Shown here: piece by piece, positions 9,006 to 18,014 of the stretch
How positions within the stretch are numbered: position 1 is the first letter of the stretch
Layout: each line of letters opens with the position of its first letter
NCBI GenBank assembly: GCA_030148425.1
Contig: JASBTM010000017.1
Coordinates: forward strand, 124,001 to 188,000
Length of the DNA: 64,000 nucleotides
Direction of reading: 5' to 3'
Source: Hyphomicrobium sp.
Lineage (GTDB): Bacteria; Pseudomonadota; Alphaproteobacteria; Rhizobiales; Hyphomicrobiaceae
Translations under genes and position numbers: made by a program
Notes under the pieces: generated by a model
Databases searched by the model: none
What the model saw: the letters and a program-made list of their open reading frames with translations, nothing else
What the model was told of the DNA's origin: nothing

Positions 9006-10411
9006 GCCATTTTCATAGCCTTCGCGAGCGGCTACTCGTCGCGATGACATTGATCTTCGCGCTCGGCGTCCTCGCCGCGCTGGTATCCTATCGCCTCGAA
9101 GTGTCCGGCATTGTCCGGGATATTCATGCGCGCACGTTGCAGGCCCAAGCAAATGATGTCCTCGAGTCCATCCGCTTTCGCCCCGGCGGCGGAATCGAAC
9201 TTCAGTTGTCCGAAGACTGGCGACAAGCCTATTCCGATCAACGGGAGGAATTCTCGTTTACGATCTACGACACGGCAGGCAAAGTTCTGGAGCGTTCGCC
9301 CAATCTCACCGTTCCGCTGGTCAATGCGCTAGCAGGGTCCTCTCAATCTAAATCGCCCGTTCAATTTGTCGGGGTAGGTCGAAACCAGCGCGCCGTATTT
9401 ACCATGCGCGATAGAAATGGCCGCGTCGCGGTCGTCGCACGCGCGGATTTTTCGCACGATGCCTTAGCGGATAGCCTGTTTCAGGAACAGGCGGAGCAAG
9501 CGTTCATTCTCGCGCCGTTTGCGCTCCTGGCATTAATCGTCATCTGGTTCATCAGCGGCTGGAGTCTACGTCCGCTGGCGCGCGCGTCGAGAGAAGCATC
9601 CCTTGTCGGCCCGGCTAATCCGGAGATGCGCTTGTCGACGGCAGGGCTGCCGAAGGAGATCCAACCACTGGTCAAGGCGGTAAACGGAGCGCTCGATCGG
9701 CTTGCCCGGGCTTATGCAGCTGAGCGACGATTGACTGCGGATGCCGCTCACGAGCTACGCACACCACTTGCGGTTCTGAACCTCAGGCTGCAGCGAGCCC
9801 GCGCCAGCGGCAGGATAGACTGGCCGACGATCGAACGCGAACTGGGTCAAATGGGCCGTATCATCCTCCAGCTGCTTGACCTGACACGAAAGGAAGCGCT
9901 CATGCGCGAGGCCCTTCCCGAATTTCTGCCCGTCGTCAATCTATCACGCGTCATTCGCGAGGCATCCGCGATGCTCGTTCCGCTAGCCGAATCTCAGAAC
10001 CGCCCCGTTAATGTCGATCTTCCGGATATCGCCCCCGTAAGAGGACATGATGACGATCTTCGCGACATGTTTCGCAATTTGCTGGAGAACGCCATCGTCC
10101 ATGGCCGCGGGATCGTCAGCGTGACAATGACCCCTTCCCAGGCGCCGCAGTCGCATTGGCAGATCGAGGTTTGCGACGAAGGCGACGGTGTCACGGCAGG
10201 GCAGGAGGAATGGGTTTTCGGACGCTTTAGGAAGCTCAATTCGACATCTCCCGGCGCAGGTCTCGGGCTTGCCATCGTGCGGAACGTCGCAGCGCGGCAC
10301 GGAGGGCTAGTCAAGTTTAAGGCAGGCCGGGGATGTGTAATGGTCGAATTGCCGGCAAGTAAAAGTCCCACGGTTTTCGTTGCCGACGATTCGCGCGTCC
10401 GCGACGCATAA
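9002..10411 (+). CDS. Sensor histidine kinase
   Basis: This 469-residue membrane kinase has an N-terminal TM segment (about residues 13-30), a periplasmic sensor of about 130 residues, a second TM (FILAPFALLALIVIWFISGW) and a HAMP-like linker. The dimerisation box is DAAHELRTPLAVLNLRLQ with phospho-acceptor His250. The ATPase domain has N box NLLENAIVHG, G1 box VCDEGDGV and G2 box GAGLGLAIV. The overall form matches PmrB/QseC/TctE-type kinases that respond to metals or cationic peptides, although the signal cannot be deduced. It is translationally coupled to the response regulator by a four-base overlap. Confidence 0.93.
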   Translation: MSHFHSLRERLLVAMTLIFALGVLAALVSYRLEVSGIVRDIHARTLQAQANDVLESIRFRPGGGIELQLSEDWRQAYSDQREEFSFTIYDTAGKVLERSPNLTVPLVNALAGSSQSKSPVQFVGVGRNQRAVFTMRDRNGRVAVVARADFSHDALADSLFQEQAEQAFILAPFALLALIVIWFISGWSLRPLARASREASLVGPANPEMRLSTAGLPKEIQPLVKAVNGALDRLARAYAAERRLTADAAHELRTPLAVLNLRLQRARASGRIDWPTIERELGQMGRIILQLLDLTRKEALMREALPEFLPVVNLSRVIREASAMLVPLAESQNRPVNVDLPDIAPVRGHDDDLRDMFRNLLENAIVHGRGIVSVTMTPSQAPQSHWQIEVCDEGDGVTAGQEEWVFGRFRKLNSTSPGAGLGLAIVRNVAARHGGLVKFKAGRGCVMVELPASKSPTVFVADDSRVRDA

Positions 10412-10725
10412 AATCGAAGAGTCCAAGACGCGGCATCTGCACGATGCCCGACAAAAGTCCTTCTCCACCTTGCCCTTTCATGTCTCTGCTACGGCGTACT
10501 AAGAAAGCGCGAGCCAATGCGTCGGCATTTGCTTCGTGCCGCACTTTTCCGATGGGGCGGATGTCTCTAGTCGCGTCCTTGATTTGCACCAATGCATCAT
10601 GCCGCACTCGAAATCGCTTCGCATACAGAAGAGTATCAAAGCTGACACTTTTCTGCCGTCGAAAGCAAGCAAGTGCCCTGGGTGAGGATGGACTCGCGTC
10701 TCGTTTGCCAGCCGGTAACCTCAAA
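10412..10725. other. Inter-gene stretch with a possible DUF1640-like remnant
   Basis: This interval lies between the histidine kinase and the ArnT-like gene. The upstream extension of the plus-strand reading frame (from 10444) is Arg/Ser-rich and unlike a membrane-protein N-terminus, so it is probably not translated. On the minus strand, around 10609-10644, SFDTLLYAKRFR resembles the start of DUF1640 coiled-coil proteins, but the resemblance fades immediately. I see no convincing intact gene. Confidence 0.3.
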
Positions 10726-12192
10726 ATGACGATCGATAACGCCGGTGTCGCTGTTCAAGTGAAACGGCCGACCTCGGCGGTTCAGCAATCAGCACAACAT
10801 GCAATTGGGTTTTGGAAGGCAGTCGCGGGCCACGACTTTTCGCTTTTCTTGATCGTGTGCGTCTGGCTTTGGGTTACGCTGCCACAAGCGCTATTCCACG
10901 GTTATCATTATGTCGAAGGCCTCACTGTTACACTCGCGCAAAGCGCGATGGATGATGGAAATTGGCTTACACCGCATTTGTACAATTTTCGGTGGATCGA
11001 GCGCCCGACGCTTTTATCGTGGGTCATAGCCGCAATCAGCCTACCATTCGGCCACGTAAGCCCCTTTATTGCACGTCTGCCAATTGTTCTTTCTCTTCTG
11101 GCCGGCCTTTTGCTCGTTTGGCGCACCTTGCGCCCCGTGGCAAGCGCCGAAGCAGCGATTTTCGGGGCCGCAGTGTTTTTGGCGTGCCCGCTCGTTATGC
11201 GCTATTACGTGACGTCGGTTGCTGACCTGCCCCTTGCCGTTCTCTTGTTCTCTGCATTCCTTCTATGGTGGCGCGCGTATGCTGCCGCGCGATTTTCTTT
11301 CAACCGCTGGCTTGGCATCGGCTGTGTTTTGGCAATTGCAGCCCTGCTCAAGGGTCCTCAACCCATTGCATACTTTATGTTGGGCGTTCTTATATTCGTG
11401 ATTTTCACCTCTACTTGGCGGCAAATTCCGGGGCTTATCCTAGCTGGAATCCTCGCAGTCGGCCCATGCGCATTGTGGTACGCTCACGTGTTCTTGCCCG
11501 GCGATCAAGGCGAGTGGATGAGATATACGCGGCTCTCATCCGAAGGGTTTGCTTGGCCGCATCCTTTTGCCAACGCTGTTGATTTCTTCTTTGAAACTTT
11601 TCCTGCATCGTTGCTCGCTGCCGCGCTTTTATTGACCGGCACGCAAATAGCTCGAAAAACCGTCCCATCGAAGTTCGTGCTGGCGCTAAGCTGCTACGCC
11701 TTTGCATGCACCTTCGTCGTTCTGTTTTGGCCTAGCGTTGTGAACCCGCGCTATGTGCTGCCCACGGTGCTGCCGCTCTCCGTTCTCGCCGGCATCGCCT
11801 ATGATGCTCTTTTCGAGAGGCGTCCAGTCTTGGTCGCTGGCTGCATCTTTGTGGTCGTTGGATTACTGGGATACGCGACCGTTCATTCCGCCAATGATGT
11901 GCTATTCAAACCTGCGTATTTTCTTACAAAGATCTCCGGTAAGCAGATTGTAGAGATGGTTGCTAGCTCGCCGGCCCCGATCTATCGCACGATGTGGGAT
12001 GCAGGCATGAACGAGTTGGCTTACGTGAACCGCCGCGTTATCACCATTGCGCCTGCCGATATTATGTCAGTTGCCAGGCCCGCCTGGGTCGTCGTTCCGG
12101 CTGCCCAAAGAGATGCGATCCTCGCGCGCGGTGCCGGACATGTAAACTCCCGCCTCGTCCTCGATCGGGCAGTTTTGCTGCGCGTGGAGTAG
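10726..12192 (+). CDS. ArnT/PMT-like (GT39/GT83-type) lipid-linked glycosyltransferase
   Basis: From ATG 10726 the protein has 488 residues. It begins with a cytoplasmic leader, a TM segment, and the first periplasmic loop with the family pattern HGYHYVEGLTVTLAQSAMDD then WIERPTLLSWVIAA, where the acidic residues and the RPPL-like motif match dolichyl/undecaprenyl-phosphate-sugar transferases. About ten further TM segments follow and then a small periplasmic C-terminal domain. Relatives transfer a sugar, such as 4-amino-arabinose, from undecaprenyl phosphate to lipid A or another envelope acceptor. Its position after a two-component system and before PAP2 phosphatases supports a role in envelope remodelling. 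The sugar is unknown, and no arnBCAD genes are present. Confidence 0.82.
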   Translation: MTIDNAGVAVQVKRPTSAVQQSAQHAIGFWKAVAGHDFSLFLIVCVWLWVTLPQALFHGYHYVEGLTVTLAQSAMDDGNWLTPHLYNFRWIERPTLLSWVIAAISLPFGHVSPFIARLPIVLSLLAGLLLVWRTLRPVASAEAAIFGAAVFLACPLVMRYYVTSVADLPLAVLLFSAFLLWWRAYAAARFSFNRWLGIGCVLAIAALLKGPQPIAYFMLGVLIFVIFTSTWRQIPGLILAGILAVGPCALWYAHVFLPGDQGEWMRYTRLSSEGFAWPHPFANAVDFFFETFPASLLAAALLLTGTQIARKTVPSKFVLALSCYAFACTFVVLFWPSVVNPRYVLPTVLPLSVLAGIAYDALFERRPVLVAGCIFVVVGLLGYATVHSANDVLFKPAYFLTKISGKQIVEMVASSPAPIYRTMWDAGMNELAYVNRRVITIAPADIMSVARPAWVVVPAAQRDAILARGAGHVNSRLVLDRAVLLRVE

Positions 12193-12409
12193 GCTGCTCC
12201 GCAGCTGTCACACTCAATCTCTGCCGACCGCAAGATACCCGGTGTCCTCTTTGCGAATTTCGCTCTCCACTGAACCAAACGCCTACCGTCGTAGTAATGT
12301 GCATTCCGAGACCTCGTGACCGATGGCTCATCACAAGCCTGTATGGAAAGGAACGCAGTATCATTCGCAAACCGTCGACAGATCGCAAGGTATTAGACGA
12401 GAAGCGCGA

Positions 12410-13183
12410 ATGCCCCCGGAACTTTCAAGCACGCAAACCTTTTCGAAGGTCGCGGAAGTGACGATCTGCTTCTGGATCATGAAGATTCTCGCGACCACTC
12501 TGCGCGAAACGGCTGGCGACTTCATTTCAATGATGCTTGGCCTTGGCTATTATTGGCCTGGCTTTAACATTCCAATTCCCGCCATCGTCCTGTCCATTCA
12601 TATCGGCGCAACACACCACTATCCGCTTCTGTTCTGACTCTCGATTATCGCAGCCATGACTGCGGGTACGGAAATATCCGATTTCATGGACCGCTCGCTC
12701 GCCTTGGCTATCTGGCCGGCTCGTTGATCCTCGCCTCGGAATTATCGCTCACGCTCCTCTTTTGGTATATCCGTGAGCGGAATGTCCGCATCTATCTGAT
12801 TGTCCGGCGCGACGTGGAAATTTTCTTCTGGGCGGCGGTTTTCTTTTCAAACGGTCTTGGAGCTGCCTTTGGCGACTTCTCCGTCGATAATGCCAGCTTT
12901 GAGCTTCATTCAGGGCGCGCTGGTTACGGCGACCATTATCGTCACTGTCGGAGCGCTGTACTACGTCAACTGTATCAATGACGTTATTCTCTTCTGAGTG
13001 GCTTTTGTCTTCACCCGTCCTTTTGGCGCGACATTCGGCGATTTGCTGACGAAGCCATCCGATGCTGGAGGACTTAACCTGCCTCGTGCACATGCCTACC
13101 TTGTCTCCTTATTATTAACTCTACTTCTCGTTACGCTTTATGCATCGACGCGGTTGGCACGCGGCGCCATCGGACAAGGGTAA
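12410..13183 (+). pseudogene. COG4705-like multi-TM membrane protein, broken
   Basis: Translation from ATG 12410 gives MPPELSSTQTFSKVAEVTIC and then FWIMKILATTLRETAGDFIS, the start of the COG4705 (DUF347-repeat) membrane-protein family. The repeat recurs as TAGTEISDFMDRSL, FSNGLGAAFGDF and FTRPFGATFGDLLTKP. Intactness is lost in four places: an in-frame TGA at 12635-12637 where the family has Trp, a frameshift near 12700, another near 12890, and a second TGA at about 12995 again at a Trp position. The end, STRLARGAIGQG, still looks like a native C-terminus. The gene is recently decayed, since its sequence is otherwise well preserved. The stretch 12193-12409 upstream holds nothing I recognise. 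Confidence 0.8.
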
Positions 13184-13284
13184 CAGGTGAACCGCCCGCA
13201 ATCATACAGTTTTGAGAGAAAATCGCCACTTAACTGTCACGGTCTCTTCAGACGTTCGCGGCTTGAACCGACTGGAAGAGAGAA

Positions 13285-14025
13285 TTGAAGATATTGGAAG
13301 TCCGGTGTCCAACGCGCACGAAAAGCACGACCGACAACAAGCGCGTCATTGCAAAGGTGGTACTCTCGGCCTCCATTGTAGTCATGGCCGGCTTGGCACT
13401 GCTGTTCTATTTTTATCCGAGTTTAGATCTGAGCGCCTCAAGACTTCTTTACCGCGCTGATCACCACTTTATCGGCAGCGATTCAGCAGCCTTCGCGGCG
13501 TTTCGCTTTCTGTTCACCGCGATGTTCTCGAGTGTTTGCATCCTTACAGTGATAGGCTGTCTAATTACGCAAACGACACGCGGGCGTTGGCTTAAGCTCG
13601 CCTCACGCGATTGGCTTTATATGGCTGCTTGCCTTCTGATTGGGCCGCTGACAATCGTTAATCTCGGCTTTAAGGACCACTGGGGGCGTCCTCGCCCTGG
13701 CCACGTGACCGCGTTCGGAGGTGGCGAAAAGTTCGTACCGGCACTCAAGCCCTCCAATCAATGCAATAGAAATTGTTCTTTTGTTTCAGGTGAAGCCTCG
13801 TCAATCTACATTATCTGTTTTGCGGCGGCTTTTCTATTTCCCGATGCAGCAACGGTATGGCTTCTTTCGGGGATCGCTCTTGGTGGCTTGGCGGGCTTCA
13901 TCCGCATCGCACAAGGTGGCCATTTCTTTTCAGACGTTCTTTTCGCAGGGGTCTTTATGGCGATTACAGCCGCTGTCCTGCAACTATTTTTTCTGGAGCT
14001 GACCACTTGCCATGAAGACAGTTGA
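13285..14025 (+). CDS. PAP2-family membrane phosphatase, LpxE-like
   Basis: This is a protein of up to 246 residues with about five TM segments. It carries the three PAP2 active-site motifs in order: KDHWGRPRP, CSFVSGEASS and RIAQGGHFFSD. In the second motif the usual His (PSGH) is Glu, a variant seen in one PAP2 subgroup. PAP2 enzymes remove phosphate from lipids such as lipid A, phosphatidic acid or undecaprenyl pyrophosphate at the periplasmic face. The start is uncertain: TTG 13285 is the longest option, and TTG 13294 or GTG 13354 are alternatives, because no ATG precedes the first TM. Codon use and motif conservation suggest it is functional. It lies in a cluster of lipid genes. Confidence 0.8.
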   Translation: MKILEVRCPTRTKSTTDNKRVIAKVVLSASIVVMAGLALLFYFYPSLDLSASRLLYRADHHFIGSDSAAFAAFRFLFTAMFSSVCILTVIGCLITQTTRGRWLKLASRDWLYMAACLLIGPLTIVNLGFKDHWGRPRPGHVTAFGGGEKFVPALKPSNQCNRNCSFVSGEASSIYIICFAAAFLFPDAATVWLLSGIALGGLAGFIRIAQGGHFFSDVLFAGVFMAITAAVLQLFFLELTTCHEDS

Positions 14026-14035
14026 CTGCCGCCGA

Positions 14036-14341
14036 ACCGACTTCCGCGATGAGACCTGGGGCATTATCGTCGAGCGTTAGCAAGGCGCCGTGAAGCTCGG
14101 CAATCGCCGCTGCCGAGCTTAGGCCCAACCCGCTGCCACGTGTCGTCCGGCTTTTCTCCAGCCGGTAAAGCCCACGAAACACCTTATCTCGTTCCTCCAT
14201 CGGGATATCGGGACCTGAGTCGCTAATCCGTACCGTGGGCCGCCCGTCGACCGCCGAGAGTTGAATGTTGATATCCGTTGGCGTCAGGTAATGAGCGATG
14301 GCGTTGTCAATCAAGTTAATGAAGAGCTGAGCCAAAACTTT
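14036..14341 (-). pseudogene. C-terminal remnant of a sensor histidine kinase
   Basis: The minus strand reads FINLIDNAIAHY (N box), RISDSGPDIPMEERDKVFRG (G1/F region) and SRTTRGSGLGLS (G2), ending DNAPGLIAEVG. Directly upstream in frame there is a stop, and the H box and sensor are absent. The peptide is a close relative of the remnant at 2-182. It sits antisense between PAP2 and RND fragments, so it was probably left behind after a rearrangement. Confidence 0.8.
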
Positions 14342-14378
14342 TCAGGCATTGATGGCGAAGCCGTCGTTGCTTCTCACC

Positions 14379-14891
14379 GCTGTGGGTCTACATCGTGCTC
14401 GGCATGCTTTGCGAAAGCGCCGTCCATCCTATGACGGTTATCTCAGCCTTACCTTCCGCCGACGTCGGCGCGCGGCTGGTGTGGTCAAGACCTCTCTGTC
14501 ATCGGAATGATCGGAATCATCCTGCTGATCGGGGCGGTCGATAAAAACGCGATCATGATGATCGATTTCGCGCTTAAGGGGCAGCGGATGCGTCGCATGC
14601 CACCATCGGTCTCCATCAGGCGGGCTTGTCTGCTTCGTTTTCGACCCATTATGATGACGCCGCTTGGAGCTTTGCCCTGGCGGCTCGACACCGCCCGGCG
14701 CCGAGCCGCGGTTGCCGCTCGGTATCGCTATCGTCGGTGAACTGCTTGCCTCTCAGATGCTGACTTTATTCACGACGCCTGTTGCCTGTCTAACGTTCGA
14801 CCGCCTGACGCGCCGGATCGATTATCCGAAAGAGGTCGATATTCCGTCTGGTTCATGTGGGAGTGGACCGCGGGCGCGACCAACGCCCTAG
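14379..14891 (+). pseudogene. C-terminal remnant of an RND (MdtB/MdtC-like) efflux pump
   Basis: Three frames together give the RND C-terminal half. Frame one has [20 protein letters not shown], frame two [20 protein letters not shown] followed by [14 protein letters not shown] and [15 protein letters not shown], and frame three [19 protein letters not shown] followed by [12 protein letters not shown]. At least two frameshifts and a small deletion near 14680-14700 separate them. The family's TM10 Lys is changed ([10 protein letters not shown]). It is clearly a different lineage from the intact pump at 1451-4519. Only the last fifth of a pump is present. Confidence 0.85.
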
Positions 14892-14915
14892 AAGCAATCC
14901 ATAAGGAGAAATGAC

Positions 14916-15833
14916 TTGGCCATCGCCACGGTTCTCATAATCGCGCTCGCAGTCGCCTTGGCGATAATTCTCCTGCACGAATTGACACGATACGTGCTGA
15001 CCTTCGTGTTCGATCTCAGCAACAGACTGCCTGCGAGCGTTTCAAAATCACGTGTCTGGATCCGGTCGAATAGCCTTCGCGGTCGATTTGCCGAGCGCTA
15101 TCCATCGCTAACCGAGTTTATTCGCAGCCGAGTCGACGTGCGTCAGCCAACCGGTCTTCCACTCTCATTGATGGTGATCGCCGCATTTTATTTGGCGGCT
15201 CTCTTTAGCGGTCTGACCGAGGACATTCTCGAGGCGCAGGGCACGACTCATATTGATAATTTCGTGAACGCGGCTCTCGGTTCCTGGCGTGTCGAGCCTC
15301 TGATTTCCGCGTCGCTTTGGATAACGGCATTAGGGAGCAGCCCATCGGCCGTCGCCGCGGTCGTCATCGCGACGGGCTTTCTGTGGTCGCAGCGACGTTT
15401 AAGCACCATTTTCTCCCTTTGGATTACCTGCCTTGGCGCCATCGCGTCGACCTCGGCAGGGAAATTTCTGATCGGGAGGGACCGCCCAACAAGCGAATTG
15501 GACATAACCGTGATGACCTCGTCCTTTCCGAGCGGACATGCGACCACAGCGATGGCTGTATACGGATTTATTGGATATGCCATCGCGAGGAACTTGCCGA
15601 GGATACGCGACCGGTTTGAGATTGCCTACTGGACCTCTATTCTCATCCTCTTTATCGGCTTCAGTCGAATTTTTCTCGGTGTCCACTATCTTACTGATGT
15701 CATAGGTGGCTTTCTCGTCGGCGGATTTTGGCTATTAGTCGGCTTCGCAATTGCGGAGTGGAACGGCCGCAACCAAATTGCAAGCACAGGTGGCTCTTTA
15801 AAGATGCCCGGCAAAACGCACACGACAGAGTGA
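14916..15833 (+). CDS. PAP2-superfamily membrane phosphatase
   Basis: The 305-residue protein probably starts at TTG 14916, six bases after an AAGGAG ribosome-binding site. It has about six TM segments and canonical PAP2 motifs: KFLIGRDRP, SSFPSGHATTAMA and SRIFLGVHYLTDVIGG. The N-terminal 80 residues form one TM helix and a soluble stretch. The likely activity is hydrolysis of a lipid phosphate or pyrophosphate at the periplasmic face. Its stop is two bases from the start of the lipid-kinase gene, so the pair is probably one operon in which a phosphatase and a kinase act on related lipid substrates. Confidence 0.88.
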   Translation: MAIATVLIIALAVALAIILLHELTRYVLTFVFDLSNRLPASVSKSRVWIRSNSLRGRFAERYPSLTEFIRSRVDVRQPTGLPLSLMVIAAFYLAALFSGLTEDILEAQGTTHIDNFVNAALGSWRVEPLISASLWITALGSSPSAVAAVVIATGFLWSQRRLSTIFSLWITCLGAIASTSAGKFLIGRDRPTSELDITVMTSSFPSGHATTAMAVYGFIGYAIARNLPRIRDRFEIAYWTSILILFIGFSRIFLGVHYLTDVIGGFLVGGFWLLVGFAIAEWNGRNQIASTGGSLKMPGKTHTTE

Positions 15834-15835
15834 AA

Positions 15836-16795
15836 ATGCCAGCAGACGACCGATCCCGACTTTGCTTCTCACGCACTCGATTTCTAGTCATACACAATCC
15901 AAACGCTGGTTCTGCAGCACGACGGCTTTATCATGCCACGCTCGGTGAGCTGAAAGGCTTCGGGGCGCACATTGAGGTCGTCGAGACAAGCCGGCATGGA
16001 GACGGCGTCGCCGTCGCGACAGACGCCGCGTGGACCACGCGCTTTGACGCGATCGTGGCGGCCGGCGGCGATGGAACTGTCCACAATGTGGCAGAAGGGC
16101 TTGTCGGACACGATATGCCGCTCGGCATCATTCCGACAGGTACTGCCAACGTCTTCGCACGCGAACTCAATCTTTCCCGAAATCCGACCAAACTCGCACA
16201 GATCCTCGTTCATGGCCAGGTGCACGACATTCCCATGGGGCAGGTAAATGGCCGTCCTTTCCTGTTCGTTGTCGGGATCGGATTTGATGCCGAAGCCGTC
16301 CGCCTGTTTGAAACCGAAGGAACGCGTGCATTTGGCCAAGCGGGGTTTATCTGGCCTGCTTTACGCGCTCTTGCTTTGCGTCAGGATCGACCGTTATACG
16401 TCACGACAAAGCAAGGCGCGTCTTGCGCACATTGGATCATCATAACAAGAGCAAGGCGTTATGCCGGTAACCTGTTCCTAGCTGGGGCTGCAGATTTGCG
16501 CCGGCCTTTCTTTCATGTGGTACGTTTTCGGGGATCCGGGTTTCTGATCCGCATGCGTCAGCTCGCGTCGATCGCTCTCGGAGCAATCAATCATGATCCG
16601 ACCATCGAGATCGAGGCTGCAACCTGGGCGAGGATTGAAGGGGATCGGACCGTTCCCGTCCAGATCGACGGCGAGCCTCTCGGCGTGCTTCCACTGGAAC
16701 TCGGGTTGCATCCAAAATTGTTGAGGATCATCGTCGAAGAGCCCCGAACTGCCGACGGTCACAGCACAAATGAACCTGCCCAACCCAAGACATGA
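15836..16795 (+). CDS. Diacylglycerol-kinase-family lipid kinase
   Basis: From ATG 15836, two bases after the PAP2 stop, the protein has 319 residues. The DAGK catalytic domain starts FLVIHNPNAGSAARR. It includes the nucleotide loop AAGGDGTVHNVAEGL and the motif GIIPTGTANVFARELNL. The second half is the beta-sandwich lobe, ending with PVQIDGEPLG. Bacterial members (DgkB/YegS/BmrU type) phosphorylate diacylglycerol, sphingoid bases or related lipids at the inner face of the membrane. The reading frame is open upstream to 15728, but that region overlaps the PAP2 gene. The exact substrate is unknown. The 260 bases after it (16796-17055) hold no gene I can support. Confidence 0.9.
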   Translation: MPADDRSRLCFSRTRFLVIHNPNAGSAARRLYHATLGELKGFGAHIEVVETSRHGDGVAVATDAAWTTRFDAIVAAGGDGTVHNVAEGLVGHDMPLGIIPTGTANVFARELNLSRNPTKLAQILVHGQVHDIPMGQVNGRPFLFVVGIGFDAEAVRLFETEGTRAFGQAGFIWPALRALALRQDRPLYVTTKQGASCAHWIIITRARRYAGNLFLAGAADLRRPFFHVVRFRGSGFLIRMRQLASIALGAINHDPTIEIEAATWARIEGDRTVPVQIDGEPLGVLPLELGLHPKLLRIIVEEPRTADGHSTNEPAQPKT

Positions 16796-17055
16796 CGCTT
16801 CTCTGCGTTGACGAAGCTTCCTGTTGGTCGCAAGGGAAATTTACGAACGTCAAAACGACGGCGTGCGCATCATGCGCTTAAGCTAGCGGTTAACGATGCG
16901 GATCGGGTACAAGCAGACGGTCACTATACGCTTGCACAATCGATGGCGCACGCGCGCGTACAAACTTCCGATAGATCGGGTATCGACGAAGACCATTTTG
17001 GCGCCACCGATGCGAATGATCAGTATTGCGAGTGTTGCAGTATGCCACTGGTCAG

Positions 17056-17268
17056 CTATCGGGGTCGGCACGCAGTTCGCAATACACTGCCGACGAGCAC
17101 CGCGACGCATCCCAAAAACAGAAAGCCTCCGGCAGCAACAGACTGAGGTCCGAACGCGAACGAAAGGATACTCGCGAGTGCTACAATGACGAGTACGGCA
17201 ATCGCGAGAAACTCGTCGTCTAGAAAGAGATCGACGACGCTCTTCAGGATATCGATAATTACAATCAC
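17056..17268 (-). CDS. Small membrane protein, unknown function
   Basis: This 70-residue ORF starts with GTG 17268, overlapping the stop of the COG4280 gene (GTGA). It has two hydrophobic helices, LAIAVLVIVALASILSFAF and AAGGFLFLGCVAVLVGSVL, with an acidic N-terminal stretch (SVVDLFLDDE). The overlap and the clean two-helix layout support translation. I do not recognise a family. It may be an accessory subunit of the upstream transporter-like protein. Confidence 0.55.
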   Translation of the reverse strand: MIVIIDILKSVVDLFLDDEFLAIAVLVIVALASILSFAFGPQSVAAGGFLFLGCVAVLVGSVLRTACRPR

Positions 17269-18014
17269 TGTGCGCGCTCCTCGAAGGACCGCCGCGCTAC
17301 GTTCACGAGTACGACGCCCACACTTACAAAAACGGCCATGAACAATAGGATCGCGAGATCTTCGCCCGGCCAGTGGACGCCAAGGCCTTCTCCCGTCCAA
17401 AAGACGCCGAACGCCGACAACATGATGCCGACGCCAAATTTTATCGTGTTTTCCGGAATGCGCGAAAGCGGCTTGTGAACCATAAGCCCGATCAAAAGCA
17501 CAATAGCGCAGGCCGCCAGCGCGCCAACGCTAGCTGGCCACAGCGAGCCCTGCGCTGCGCCAATTGCTATCACGATAAATATCACCTCAATGCCTTCTAG
17601 CAGAATCGCCTTGAACACCGTCATTCCCGCTATCCAATTAAGCTGGGTCCTGTTTCTTGAAGCCTCCTGCCGAAGCGTTGCGGTTTCGTGGGTGTAGGCA
17701 GCTTCCTCGTCGTGCAATGCTATTATTCCCGCCGCGCGCAGAATGGCCTTTCGTAGCCACCGCAAACCGAACAACAGCAACAACACCCCGATCAGGAGCT
17801 GCAAAACATGGATTGGAAACATCGCTATCAGCGGACCGAGAAGCAGCGCGATTGCAGCCAACGTCAGGAGCCCGGCGATCGAGCCGATAAAGGCGGGTCG
17901 CCATCCTTGGAACATGCCCACCGCGAGCACGATTGTGAAAGCTTCGACGGCTTCGACGAAAGCACCTAAAAAAGCCGCTAAGATTGTCGGCCATCCACTT
18001 ACGAAACCTTCCAC
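17265..18014 (-). CDS. COG4280-like multi-pass membrane protein
   Basis: From GTG 18014, preceded by AGGAG nine bases upstream, the protein has 249 residues and about seven TM segments. The N-terminus ILAAFLGAFVEAVEAFTIVL and the later KAILLEGIEVIFIVIAIGAA form two related halves, each with conserved acidic residues in a helix (E-x-x-E, E-G-x-E). This is a transporter-like internal repeat, as in the COG4280 family and the wider GDT1/CaCA-like group of small cation transporters. The function is not established; a metal or proton antiporter is possible. A longer reading frame extends to 18257, but its N-terminus is not membrane-protein-like. It is coupled to the small downstream gene. Confidence 0.72.
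   Translation of the reverse strand: MEGFVSGWPTILAAFLGAFVEAVEAFTIVLAVGMFQGWRPAFIGSIAGLLTLAAIALLLGPLIAMFPIHVLQLLIGVLLLLFGLRWLRKAILRAAGIIALHDEEAAYTHETATLRQEASRNRTQLNWIAGMTVFKAILLEGIEVIFIVIAIGAAQGSLWPASVGALAACAIVLLIGLMVHKPLSRIPENTIKFGVGIMLSAFGVFWTGEGLGVHWPGEDLAILLFMAVFVSVGVVLVNVARRSFEERAQ

Noticed and set aside
10444-10725. N-terminal extension of the ArnT-like protein
   Set aside because: The sequence is Arg/Ser-rich and lacks membrane features expected before TM1; ATG 10726 gives a normal family start.
13964-14335. Minus-strand frame taken as an intact small kinase
   Set aside because: It lacks the phospho-acceptor His domain and has an in-frame stop directly upstream, so it is a remnant.
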